NCBI GenBank assembly: GCA_002633005.1
Contig: NMRA01000065.1
Span: 127,177 to 191,176 of the forward strand
Source: Phoronis australis
Lineage: Eukaryota > Phoronida > Phoronidae
DNA length: 64,000 nucleotides
Direction of reading: 5' to 3'
This document shows, piece after piece, positions 33,561 through 44,720 of this stretch. Below the pieces are notes generated by a model. It did not search any database and was not told where the DNA came from. It saw nothing but the letters and a program-made list of their open reading frames with translations. Numbering within the stretch: position 1 is the stretch's first letter; every line of letters begins with the position of its first letter. The translations under genes were made by a program, and so were the position numbers.

Positions 33561-35662
33561 AAGTTCCATATTTATTCTACTAATGCCTGTTAACTGAGGT
33601 AATCGCCGACGTCGACTTCGCAACAGTCGCCAGTCGGGTTAATCTCTGTTTGTTGTGATGTGTGTTACGATACTTGACGTAGCACTCGGGATTTTTTCGT
33701 ACATCAAAGCAGTATTATTGTTTAAATGACTTTTACAGGTTTATCAGTGACATTTACATCAATCAATGCCGAATATTTATGCTGTCAACTCTGGTGAGTT
33801 AAGATTACAATCCACGCCCAATGGCGACGGGTACGTGACAAATATCCATGAGATTATTTGTTTACTCCTTATCCTATGTCTTCCGGAAATCTATTAAACG
33901 TTGAAATGGAAATCTATCATGCCTGTTTTCAGGTGTCCTTTGGTTTTTAGGTTTGAGGTCTTGTACCGTGCAGAGGAGATATGCATCGCTTCTGCACCGT
34001 ACCTGAATGGACAAAATTGGTTTTAAGCATTTGACTGCAGCTAACCAGCAAGATCTTCCCATCCAATGCAGATCTGTTGTCAAAGCCTACTTCCTACATC
34101 GGAGACAACGAACAAAGCCTTTAAAAAGGAACAGCTATTTTTTAAAGCAAGTATGTAAGTCATTTTGTTAATTTACTTATTCAAGTCCTTAGTAGGGGAT
34201 TGGCATAGGGGGTTGAGGTTGTAAAATTTGGTGCAACTGACTGTGGAAATAACAAGTAATACATGTTTGAGGGAAACAGCATGGTGAGGTAATTCTTAAC
34301 CTTCTTGAAATTCGAGTTGATTTCATGAAAGCGTTTTGCTCTCAGTTGTAAACCCATAAAACTTTTCTGAATTGTCAGTGACTGAATAGTCTTAACTCAT
34401 GCCTTGAAATGTTGCAAGTCGTTTATGAATTCAAATGACTGCCATTTTTGTGAAAATTCCATTTTTGATGGCGCGTTACGATTTGTAATTAGTCTTAAAC
34501 AACAGAAAAATTATCCATTATTTTTTAAATGACCCAAGTCTTCATGTCTTCTATTAGAAGAAAAATAAAAAATCTGATAAACGGTTCCCTCAGCCTTAGA
34601 CTAGAAATATGCAGCTGTAATCGGAGTTTAAAATGAAATTGCTGGAAGTGTCAAAAATAAAAACCTTGAAAATGGATAACAAAGTTTGAAGTTGTCTCAA
34701 AAAATTTGCATAGTTTGCAAACAAGTGATGCATTTAAAGAATTGTTATGGCTACGAATGAAAGATAAAGACGCAGTTTTATACAATACTCATGATGTACA
34801 CCCTTGCTTTGTGAAAATAGTAATTATTCAATTTTGTGTGAAATTGTAGAGCAGTCACCATATCATATTTTTGAAAAACTGGGGTAGCATTTTTTACCCA
34901 ACCTGGAGTATTTAATTATTCATATTTTAATATTTGTACCAGGCTCAATGACATTTTAAGGTCACTTCAAGCCGCAACACAGACAAGCTTTGTTACTCCT
35001 TTCTGTTCCTACAGCATTTACACGCACCAGCAGTGCTGCATGGCACAATGTACAAGTCAGTGGCCCTGGAGAAATGTGAATCGCAAAACAATGTGCCAGT
35101 GGATTGTTTGTGTATGAAGATGAACTATATCTGACTGCTACACAACTCAGCCTCATTGGTGATTATGCCCTTTCATAAGCAATGAGTCATGTGTGGACAA
35201 TAGCTTATTTCCTTTCCTGGAAGAAACATGAGGGATTGAATCTAAACAGTACCTAGTGACACTCTGGTCTAGTTCAGGGTCAGATTTTGGGCACTAAACG
35301 AGTCAATAGCGGAGTTGCAACCGAATGGATTTAACGATTGCGCATGTCCGGAAATTAGGGTGCGCAAAGGCTACTGGGATCGTTGATGGTAAACGGGATG
35401 GCCGACTGGTTTGCACGACGTGTAATTTGTGTGTATTAAACTACGCTGCTGTATGTAATTCTGCCGCTATTCGCCCTAATTAGCGCCCATGGCTCAACAA
35501 GTGCCCCAACGCGTTTTCAGACTTTGCTAAAGTAAGCGCCCAGCCCATGAACTACATGCGAAAAATGCCCTTACCTACAGTTCTAACGTCTCCAATTTAT
35601 CAATTGAAAGATCCGACAGCCTGAATTTGTAACGGACCACGAGCCTCACCGTTATGTCCGTA

Positions 35663-35997
35663 NNNNNNNNNNNNNNNNNNNNNNNNNNNNNNNNNNNNNN
35701 NNNNNNNNNNNNNNNNNNNNNNNNNNNNNNNNNNNNNNNNNNNNNNNNNNNNNNNNNNNNNNNNNNNNNNNNNNNNNNNNNNNNNNNNNNNNNNNNNNNN
35801 NNNNNNNNNNNNNNNNNNNNNNNNNNNNNNNNNNNNNNNNNNNNNNNNNNNNNNNNNNNNNNNNNNNNNNNNNNNNNNNNNNNNNNNNNNNNNNNNNNNN
35901 NNNNNNNNNNNNNNNNNNNNNNNNNNNNNNNNNNNNNNNNNNNNNNNNNNNNNNNNNNNNNNNNNNNNNNNNNNNNNNNNNNNNNNNNNNNNNNNNN
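35663..35997. other. assembly gap (335 N)
   Basis: Unknown bases within the THAP-bearing element. The flanks are not duplicated, so this gap, unlike the other three, may hide real sequence (the rest of the transposase). Confidence 0.95.
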
Positions 35998-36217
35998 TGT
36001 TGGGCAGTTTCTAAGATACGTTTTCTTGCCGCCCTCAAAATGAGCGCTGCACACTTTATGCTACGAAGTCGGAAAGAATTCACGAAGTCGGCCTTTGCTA
36101 CCAGCTCTACCGATGTCTCTGACCCATGTTTAACGCAGTTCTTGATCCTTGGGAAACAGGTAGTAACTAATTTTTTTATTTCGCTAACTGGTATTATAGC
36201 ATGCCAGGCACACAACA
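35998..36217 (-). pseudogene. THAP domain remnant of a transposase
   Basis: In one minus frame, with stops, the following can be read: YYLFPKDQELR, TWVRDIGRAGSKGRLREFFP and HKVCSAHFEGGKKTYL. An upstream CCVPGM in another frame would supply the first zinc ligands. These are the THAP landmarks: first Cys pair, FPKD, the core Trp, and CSxHF. At least three stops or shifts interrupt it, so it is dead. The longer open frames through the N-run are spurious. Confidence 0.65.
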
Positions 36218-37868
36218 CGTATAACCTCCCTGTGGCCGGTTCGCCCCCACGCTTGCCGACGTACTTGTTTACCAGCTTAACCAGAATGCAACATTCTGAC
36301 CCATTTCCAATATGGCGGCGTTGCAACTCCGCTATTGATATGCTGTTGTGTGTACCTTCAAGGATCTAGTTGTGGATGTCATTGAGGCTGAATGAGGTTA
36401 TATGAAGGAAAGCCACGTGCCGAAACTGGAATTTTTGCAAGCGCTTCTATAAGCCATTGAAACTAGATCCCAGTGAAATGAAAACCAAAAGCATCTGGGA
36501 TAAATACCTGTTTTTCCACTGACTGACATTAACTTTTCCTTTGAGAAGAAAGACTTTATACAAATGGTAAAAATTTTCAATTTGGCACACATTATGGGGA
36601 AATTACATTCAGTGACTGCATCGATTGTCTTCTTGTAAGTAGAAAGCCCGTTAATGTTACACTTTGATGATCAAATAAAATTTTCATCAACAGGCAAGTT
36701 TGTCATTAGTTAATGAAACCACATTATTTCTTCAGTTTTAAAGCCCCATACAGTGCAGTTGTGCTTATTCTTTATGAAGCTGAAATTATTACCGAATATG
36801 CTTACGAATTGTTATTTTCCTGTTAACCTTTAGAAATGTGCAGCAACCAAAATGAAGTATTCCCTTTGTTTGCATTTGATTTATTTGTGTGTGCAATTAT
36901 TTTTAGAGCTTTCTTAAGAAGGTCTTTGAACAATTTAAAGTTTTGTGTTAACTTGTCTATGCACAAAAGTTCCACATGCAAGAAAAGCATGTTTTCAATT
37001 GTAGCTAGCTGGATAAGAATTTGCTATGTACAAGGTTCGAGAATAAAAATTATCAGGCAAACTGAACAACCACATACATACAAAGAAACAACATTGTCCA
37101 TAATCAGGCATATCAAGAATTGAATTTCTGAATTGGGTTTAATTCTCTCAAGTTATTGATGAAGGATTGCTTTTCACTTTGTCAAAAGGTAAAATAGATG
37201 GTTAGGCGGCTGGTTTCAGTCGTTTTCTCTCACCTGTAACGGAATAGTCAGAGAAATATTAGTCAATTATAAAAGAAAACATAAGACAAAACTACTTTTG
37301 TAAGGCACAATATACTTGTCGTTTCATCTTGTTTTTAGGTAGAAATCAATATTCTTTGTACCCAAGTCTTATTTAGATCTGAATTAAAATATGTGAAACA
37401 GGCTAAAAGTGATTTAACACCTAAAATGTGCTTCTGATTTCAAAAAGTAAAATTCATTCTAGGTGTCAATTTTTATTCCAATGTAATGTTATGACATTTA
37501 CTGAATAGCTTATTCATGTCCATTTTGTTAATTGGGTAAGTAAATGTGGTTGTCCTGGGGGTGGGATCGACTATAATATAAGGAAACTCGCTCATCTACA
37601 GAATTTTATCGGACATAGCATAGTTTTTGAAGAGAAACTGATGTAAAAAGTCACCCTTGACTTCTGAGCGTCATGTACTATACTCTTCTTATGTTGGGCG
37701 CACCCCCACCTAAGACAATTGAATATGTGAAAATGTACTGCTAGCCTTCCCGACATCAGAGTCCCGGCACTTAGTTCCACTCAATAAACCACCCATTATT
37801 CAGTGGGGTAACTGGTGGGGATAACAACACCGAATGATGTCGATAGAAACTGGTTGCTAAAAACTTAC

Positions 37869-38066
37869 CAAGAAACGTTACAGTACGTAGTCTCCCAATG
37901 GAAATGCACAGAGCACCCACTGACGGGGCTTCGGCATCCACACACTTTTTGACAGTTGGTTGACCCTTTTGACCGCAATTCTCCACGAATGTAGTAACCT
38001 TAGGTCTTTTGGGAATTTGTGACCATCTGTCGAAGACTTGCACCAGGGAAAATAGCAATAATAAGG
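37869..38066 (-). CDS. leader-like exon of unknown family, copy 1
   Basis: Open minus frame that begins LLLLFSLVQVFDRW, continues IPKRPKVTTFVENCGQ and KKCVDAEAPS, and ends in phase 1 at a strong donor (CTTG/GTAAGTTTTTAG). The hydrophobic start followed by a polar Cys-containing part looks like a signal peptide plus the start of a mature secreted protein, and the phase matches the domain exons downstream. No ATG precedes it in frame: a TAA lies just before LLLL, so either a short upstream exon joins at CTAAG or the frame is not used. I do not recognise the family. Confidence 0.4.
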
Positions 38067-38203
38067 CTTAGCGCGACGACGTATTTTGACAACAATTCCG
38101 TCTTTTTACCAGCTGTTTACCTTCCAGACAGCGACGCATGCGCAATTCAATCACCACTAGTACACCGGCGACACCGCGAGGAGAATTCTCTGAATAGCCC
38201 CAT

Positions 38204-39090
38204 AGTGTACGCACTTCATGTTATTCACAGGAATATCAGTTGCACCATAAAAGACTTTACGGACTGAAGGCTATGATGGCTCACAGCTAAGTCGTATTTC
38301 GTTTGCCATTAGTTTGCATATTTCCCACAATCGAAAGTGATAATCATTCTTTATTATACCATGAACACGTGAAGACGAGCGTTTTACGACAAACACAATC
38401 GAGGGTGACCAACGCAGCGATTGGTTGCCCCCGATCGTTGTAGTATGTATTGACCAATGAGTGCTCGTAACTCGAGATCAACTAGTTAACATCTAGTGTT
38501 TGTGAATGTTCCAATTTGACTGTTGAGCCACAAATGTGGTTGTTTTTTTGCGTTTTTAATATAAAATTGGTGATTCTAAACATTTTAAATGAAAACGGTT
38601 TTGCTGCGGAAGACGCATATACAGCCAGTTTAAGCTCAACAGGCAACAACATCGAGACCCCGCTTCAAATCGAGAAACCTCAAAATCTGTGTTCACAGGA
38701 GTGTGTGAAATGTCGTGACGATTGAGGGGAGACCGGGGAGGGCGGGGGCGCAGATGGGAAATAATTGCGACTATCCAAGGGGCTGACGAGTGAAAGTTGT
38801 GTAGGGATTAGTGCTGGCCAGGAACACCTCAAATTATTAGCACCCAATGCTTTTTATAACTTCGGCGCCACAAGAAATCTTGGTGTTGTACTACACACAA
38901 AGGTAGCTCTCATTACGTTCTAACCCATCCCATAATATTATGCCTAATTAACGAAAGTGTAGAAAGGGAAACACTTGCCAAAAAGCACTCCTCGAATATG
39001 ACACTGTTGACGGGGTTTTACTCACTTTTTAATACTTTTCTCAGACATTCTTTCTGTTTCCTCTTTCAGTCTTTCCTGGGAACCACTTTG
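38204..39090. other. no recognisable feature
   Basis: Small open frames only. A GGCGCCA sequence near 38870 resembles a retroviral primer site, but no LTR pair is associated with it. Confidence 0.3.
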
Positions 39091-39091
39091 G

Positions 39092-39830
39092 TGTGATGGG
39101 ACCACACCATGAACAGTGACAGGAGTAGGTTTTATTTTACTGTTTTGTTCGTTTATTAACATATAGCACTTGCTTGTCATAATAGGTAAGGTTAGTCCAG
39201 AGATGATGTAATACGTTTACAAGAGAATAGTTGGGAACATTCTAGAAGTTTCTACTATGTAACTGTTTAAAGTAATCTGGAACATTTCAGGGCCTAGTGT
39301 ATGTTTGTAGATTGATTGGGGAAATTCAGGAAAGTTCTAGAATGTGCTTGAATTGGTGAAAAGTCCTAGAACATTGAAAGAGACCATGAACACCCAAGCA
39401 GGGGTTAGTAACAGTCAGTTGAATTAGTTGCAGGTGGAGTTACAATTAAGGTCAGTTGAAGTTATGGATGAGTTGCAGTGAAGGGAATCAGTAGTTACAA
39501 CGTCAGATAATAGACAACTACACGTAGATTTAGCGATAGCAGGATAATGAATCAACAAGTGTAACAGTTGTTGGACTGTGTCTCAGAAGTCCACCACAAG
39601 TCAAGGCTTCGCAGCATTAGATGGAGCATAGAACACAAAAGTCTTCGGACAATTTGTTTGAGTGGACTAGTGATTGTACTGTTGAGATTAATAGAGTCTC
39701 CAGTCTATCGTTGCACCGAAAGCTACTGGCACCGGTTGGCAACAATCTGCACCAATCCGTCAAACGGCATGAAATCCATTCCAATATTTGCCATGTGATG
39801 TTAATGAATAAAGACTCTTCTCTGTAGCAC
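39092..39830 (+). other. LTR-like block with heat-shock-type elements
   Basis: Begins TGTGATGGGACCACACC (self-complementary ends) and ends with a polyadenylation-type AATAAAGACTC and TGTAGCA. The length of about 740 bases and TG...CA ends suit a solo LTR, but I found no target-site duplication, primer site or gag-pol, so the identity is open. It contains two arrays of inverted GAA/TTC pentamers (39234-39253 and about 39330-39348). Confidence 0.35.
39234..39253. promoter_or_regulatory. perfect four-unit heat-shock element motif
   Basis: gGAAc aTTCt aGAAg tTTCt: four alternating nGAAn/nTTCn pentamers without a mismatch, the consensus bound by HSF trimers. A second array at about 39330-39348 (gGAAa gTTCt aGAAt) has three good units. 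Confidence 0.55.
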
Positions 39831-40150
39831 GTGATTAGATTGAGAACAAAAAGCGTCTTCAGCTTCTGATCGTCCCCAATGCATCATACGTGCTATCAGG
39901 TATGAAACTCCGGACTATAGGAATTCCGTGGGTGCTTCACTTCAGCGGTCTATTTGAAACACAATTAAAACCTCAATAAATTTACATAAAACAGTGGTTC
40001 AACAAACCACAAGCAATTGTTCTTTCTTCTGATAGCATTTGTAGCCTCTTGCCTTAGCGAAGTCGCAATAACTTCCCGATCAAAAGACAATAATCTTCCA
40101 AATCGCAGACTCGTCGCAATTGCCTTGTGGGTCACGTGATTTAGCACGGG
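39831..40150. other. no recognisable feature
   Basis: Separates the LTR-like block from the left end of the second terminal-repeat element. Nothing recognised. Confidence 0.3.
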
Positions 40151-43100
40151 AATGGGGCTATTCGGAAAATCTGCAATAACTAGAGGGCGTGCGTGTACTA
40201 GTGGTGATAGATTAACAGCCTCGATTTCGCGAGCCCTTTAAATACATGGTGAAATGGCTTGCAGCCGTGCCAACTGAATCTGAGATTGCGTAAAAAGGGT
40301 GCTTCTATGAGAGGAAGTAAGCACGACCTCATACAAAGGTAAGGTTTGTGATTATTTTAACGATTATTCCATGATTATTCTACCGATGCCTGTTAACTGA
40401 GGCACTCGCCGATGTCGACTTCGCGGCAGTCAGTCGCCAGCCAGAGTCTGGTTAATCTTTGTATGTTGTGATATGTGATACGATACTTGACGTAGCAATC
40501 GGGATCTTTTCGTACATCAAAGCATTATTATTGTTTGGAATGATTTCTAAAAGTTTATCAGTGACAGTTACATCAATCAATGCTGAATGTTTATGCTGTC
40601 AACTCGATACAGGTTAATGAGTTAAGATTACAATCCAATCCCAATGGCAAAGGGTACGTGAGTGATAAATATCCATTGCATTAGACTATTTGTTTACTCC
40701 CTATCATATGTCTTCTGGAAATCTATTACACGTTGAAATGGAAATCTATCACGTCAGTTTTCACGTAACCTTTGGTTTTTAGGTTTGAAGGCTTGTACCG
40801 TGCAGAGGAGATATGCATCGCTTCTGCACCGTCCCTGAATGGACAAAAATTGGTTTTTAGCATTTGACTGCAGCTAACCAACAAGATCTTCCCATCCAGT
40901 GCAGATCTGTTGTCAAAGCCTACTTTCAATATTGGAGACAACGAACAAAGCCTTTGAAAAGGAACAGCTATTTTTAAAGTCATTTTGTTAAATTACTTAT
41001 TCAGGTCCCGAGGGGGGATTGGCATGGGGGGTTGTAATATTTGGTACAACTGAATGTGTGGAAATAACAGGTAATACATGTTTGGGGAAAAGAGCATGGT
41101 GAGGTAATTCTTAACCTTCACGAAGTCCCTTCAAGTTGATTTCATGAAACTGTTTTGCTACTTGTATCAATTGTAAAACCACGAAAATATATTACATTTT
41201 CCGAATTCACAGTGACTGAATAGTCTTAACTCATGCCTTGAAATGTTGCAAGTCGTTATAAATTCAAATGACTGCCATTTTTGTGAAAATTGCATTTTTG
41301 ATGGTGCCTTACGATTTGTAATTACTCTTAAACAACAGAAAGATTATCCATCATTTTTAAATGACCCAAGTCTTCATATCTTCTATTAGAAGAAAAACGG
41401 TTCCCTCAACCTTAGGCTAGAAGTATGCTTGACAGACCCATGAACCTGTAATCTGAGTTTAAAATTGCTGAAAGTATCAAAATTAAAAAGGCTTGAAAAT
41501 GGGTAACAAAGGTTTGAAGTTGTCTCAAAAAACTTGTATATTTTACAGACAAGTGATGCGTTTAAAGAATTGTTATGGCTAGGGATAAAAAATAAAGACA
41601 CAGTTTTATGCAATACTCATTATATACACCCTTGGTTTCTGAAAATAGTAATTATTTACTTTTATGTGAAACTGTAGACCAATCACCATATATTTTTGAA
41701 AAACAGGGATAACATTTTTGATCCAATCTGGAGTACTTAATTATTCATATTTCAATATTTGTTCCAGGTTCAGTGACATTTTAAGGCCACTTCAAGCTGT
41801 ATCATAGACAAGCTTTGTTACTCCGTTCTCTTCCCACAGCACTTCCACACACCAGCAGTGCTGCATGGCACAATGTGCAAGTCAGTGGCCCTGGAGAAAT
41901 GTGAATCGCAGTACTAAGTTACCATAAGACAATGTGCCAGTGGAGTGTCTGTGTATCCAGACGAACTATATCTGACTGCTACACAAATAAGCCTTGTTGG
42001 TGAGGATGCCCTTTCATAGGCAATGAGTCATGTGTGGACAATAGCTTATTTCCTTTCCTGGAAGAAACATGAGGGACTGAAGCTAAAGAAGACCTAGTCA
42101 CACTCTGGTCTAGTTCAGAGTCTGATTTTGGGCTCGAAACGATTCAAGTGATATGCTGCTGTGTTTACCTTCAAGGGTCTAATTGTGGATGTTATTGAGG
42201 CTGAATGAGGTTACATGAAAGAAAGCCACGTGTTGAAACTGGACCTTTTTTACAAGCGCTTCTATAGGCCATTGAAACTAGAACCCAGTGAAATGAAAGC
42301 CAAAAGCTGAGTGACATTAAATTTTCCTTTCAGAAGAAAGGCTTTATACTATTGGTAAAAACTTTTCAATTTGGTACAGATTATGGGGAAATGACATTCA
42401 GTGACTGCATCGATTGTCTTATTGTATGTTTTCAATTGTAGCTAGCTGGATAAGAATCTGCTATGCACAAGATTCGAGAATAAACAATTATCAGTGTATT
42501 TAAAAACAAATGGCAAACTGAAAAAGCACAGAAAGAAACAACATTGCGAGGGAGTCCATAATCAGGCATATCAGGTGCTGAATTTCTGAATTACGTTCAA
42601 TTCTCTCAGGTTATTGCTGAAGGATTGCTTTTCACTTTGTCCAACGGTGAAATAGATGGTCAGGCGGTTGGTTTCAGTTGTTTTTTCTTGCCTGTAACAG
42701 AATAGAAATATTAGCAAATTGTAAAAGAAAAGACAAGACAAAACTACTTTTGTAAGGCAGAACATACTTGACATTTCATCTTCATGTTTATGTGTAGAAA
42801 CTAATAACCTTTGTACCCAAGTCTTATTTAATATCTGAATTAAAATATGTGAAACAGGCTAAAAGTGATTTAACAATGTGTATTTTTCATGACACTTAAA
42901 ATGTGCTTCTGATCTCAACAAGTAAAATTCATTCTAGGTGTCAATTTTTTTCCAATGCAATGTTACGACATTTACTGAATTAAGGCTTATTCATGTTAAT
43001 TCGATAACTGAGCTGGTGGTCCTGGGGGTGGGGTCCACGATAAAATAAGGAAACTCACTCATCTAGAGAATTTTATTGGAAACAGCATAGTTTTGAAGAG

Positions 43101-43698
43101 AAACTGCTGTGAAAAAGTCACTCTTGACTTCTGTGCATCACGTACCATACACCTCTTATTTTGGGAGCACTCCCACCCAGGACAATATGAATATGTGCTG
43201 CTAGCCTACCCGGCATCGGGTGAGTTTCCAAAAAGAAACACTTAGTTCCACTCAATAAAACTGTTATTCAGTGGGGTAACTGGTGGGGATAACATCACCG
43301 AACGATGTTGATAGAAACTGATTGCTAAAAACTTACCAAGTAATGTTGTGTAGTCTCCGAATGGAACTGCATAGTCATAGAGCACACACGGGGCTTCAGC
43401 ATCCACACACTTTTTATCAGTTAGTTGACCCTGTTGACCGCAATTGTCCACGAATATAGTAACCTTAGGTCTTTTGGGAATTTGTGGCCACCTGTCGAAG
43501 ACTTGCACCAGGGAAATTAGCAGTAATAAGGCTTAGCGCGACGACGTATTTTGATAAAAATTCCATCTTTTACCATTTGTTTACATGCAGACAGCCACGC
43601 ATGCGCAATTCAATCACCACTAGTACAGCAGCGACACCGCGAGGAGAATTCTCCGAATAGCCCCATTCTCCGAATAGCCCCATTCTCCGAATAGCCCC
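40151..43698. mobile_element. terminal-repeat element 'GGGGCTATTCGG', copy 2 (uninterrupted)
   Basis: Left end AATGGGGCTATTCGG at 40151, right end CCGAATAGCCCC. The last 51 bases are three perfect copies of ATTCTCCGAATAGCCCC (43648-43698). The interior aligns with copy 1 without the two insertions found there. About 3.5 kb, AT-rich, and without a transposase, so non-autonomous. It carries the second copy of the leader-like exon close to the right end. Confidence 0.6.
43337..43531 (-). CDS. leader-like exon of unknown family, copy 2
   Basis: Same frame as 37869-38066: LLLLISLVQVFDRW, IPKRPKVTIFVDNCGQQ, KKCVDAEAPCVLYDY, then PFGDYTTLL and the donor CTTG/GTAAGT, again phase 1. The two copies differ at several residues but both stay open, and the donor is conserved. 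A different, overlapping frame here starts with a true ATG (43566) and reads MEFLSKYVVALSLITANFPG; in copy 1 that ATG is ACG. So copy 2 could encode a signal peptide by either frame, and I cannot tell which is used. Confidence 0.4.
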
Positions 43699-44187
43699 AT
43701 TGTCGATTTGCCACGGAATGTCAAACCATCATTAACTCCATACTCAGCCATCATTTCGCAATCTTTCGTGATGAACAGCCAGTTGCCGTTATCTATCGGT
43801 AACTCATCGAGGAATTCGTTACCGTAATTGACCCAAAGACCTCTCTACGGTCTCTGCTTGGCGTTTTGGAAGATTGTGTGGTTTGATCGCAAATTGGTTG
43901 CAAACTGGCTAGACCAGGAAGCTGTAAAAGCCACCAGAAGAAACAGCAATTGCATAAGGTTTGCTGAATCCTTGTCTTGTGTAAATTTATTGAGTTTTGT
44001 GTTTCATATGGACGGCTGAATTGAAGCACCCGCAGAATTCCTAGTTGCAAGTGGCATAACTTGTATTATGCATATGCAGTGTACTGTGGAGGATCAGAGG
44101 CTTAGGACAACTATGGTTTTATCTACACGAGAACGTGGTGTTACTTTTTCGCCAGTTCCACCAAATCCATGGATGGTATGTGTTTAC

Positions 44188-44367
44188 CTTTACACAACTG
44201 CTTCACCTTACAATGCTGGACAATCTTCTGCTTCCTGGGCATTGGGCAAGGCTTTCCTTTGTACTTAGGCTCATGACATATTTTGTACCTTGCTCTTGTC
44301 GAGTTGGGACCGCACGTTGCCGAGCACGCGGTCCATGTAGTCCATGTGTACGTGGCTTCAAAATCCC
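44188..44367 (-). CDS. thrombospondin type 1 repeat exon
   Basis: A 180-base exon, phase 1-1. Acceptor GAACCATACAG; donor TAAAG/GTAAAC. It reads GDFEATYTWTTWTACSATCG, then TRARYKICHEPK, GKPCPMP and IVQHCKVKQLC. TWxxWxxCSxTCG, the Arg stack and six cysteines make a complete TSP1 module with a group-1-like pattern, though only two of the three ladder Trp are present (the first position is Tyr-Thr-Trp). It lies between the fucolectin-like exons (upstream) and the Ig/TSP1 cassettes. Confidence 0.9.
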
Positions 44368-44720
44368 CTGTATGGTTCAATGCCTATGATTAATCCTCCT
44401 TCGTAATAAAAATGAAGATTGTGCTACTTAAGTTGGAAAATTGTGAAAAAAACATCAGAGTTTAATACACTGTAACCAAGATGTCCTTAGTATCTGTTTT
44501 TGTACATTCATAGATTCATGTAATATTCGTATTGCTTTTTACTGCAACATTTCAAAGTTAATCAATTTAAATGTTGTGAGCATTAATACCTACATAGTCA
44601 AAGTTTCCGACGTTAATCGATAAGGAAAGATTTTCAACAGGGTGACTATATACACGTTTAAGACTATAATTTTTATGGTAACAGGTGTCTATGTGATATA
44701 ACGTCAGCACTATTTTTCAA
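44368..44720. other. presumed intron, nothing recognised
   Basis: AT-rich, no repeat or domain seen. Confidence 0.3.

Larger units (their letters stand above)
35309..36332. mobile_element. THAP-bearing DNA transposon, decayed, with a gap inside
   Basis: Inverted ends GCGGAGTTGCAAC and GTTGCAACTCCGC, flanked by TA on both sides; the related element copy 2 lacks this insert (about 42146), which confirms it as an insertion. Inside, the minus strand encodes a broken THAP domain. The TA duplication would suit a Tc1/mariner-type insertion, but other superfamilies are possible because only the ends and the THAP remnant are visible. Confidence 0.65.
32414..38203. mobile_element. terminal-repeat element 'GGGGCTATTCGG', copy 1 (interrupted)
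   Basis: Left end AATGGGGCTATTCGG, right end TGAATAGCCCCAT. The left and right subterminal parts share GTACTAGTGGTGAT about 45 bases in. The inside matches 40151-43698 except for two insertions: the Helentron-like block at 32613-33560 and the THAP element at 35309-36332. I see no transposase; a leader-like exon lies about 140 bases inside the right end. The target-site duplication is not clear. Confidence 0.6.

Noticed and set aside
35575-36326. Long minus-strand open frames of 159 and 224 residues
   Set aside because: Most of their length is N read as unknown residues; only the THAP remnant next to the gap is real.
38860-38890. Retroviral-type primer-binding site (GGCGCCA)
   Set aside because: No LTR end next to it in either orientation and no gag-pol frame nearby.
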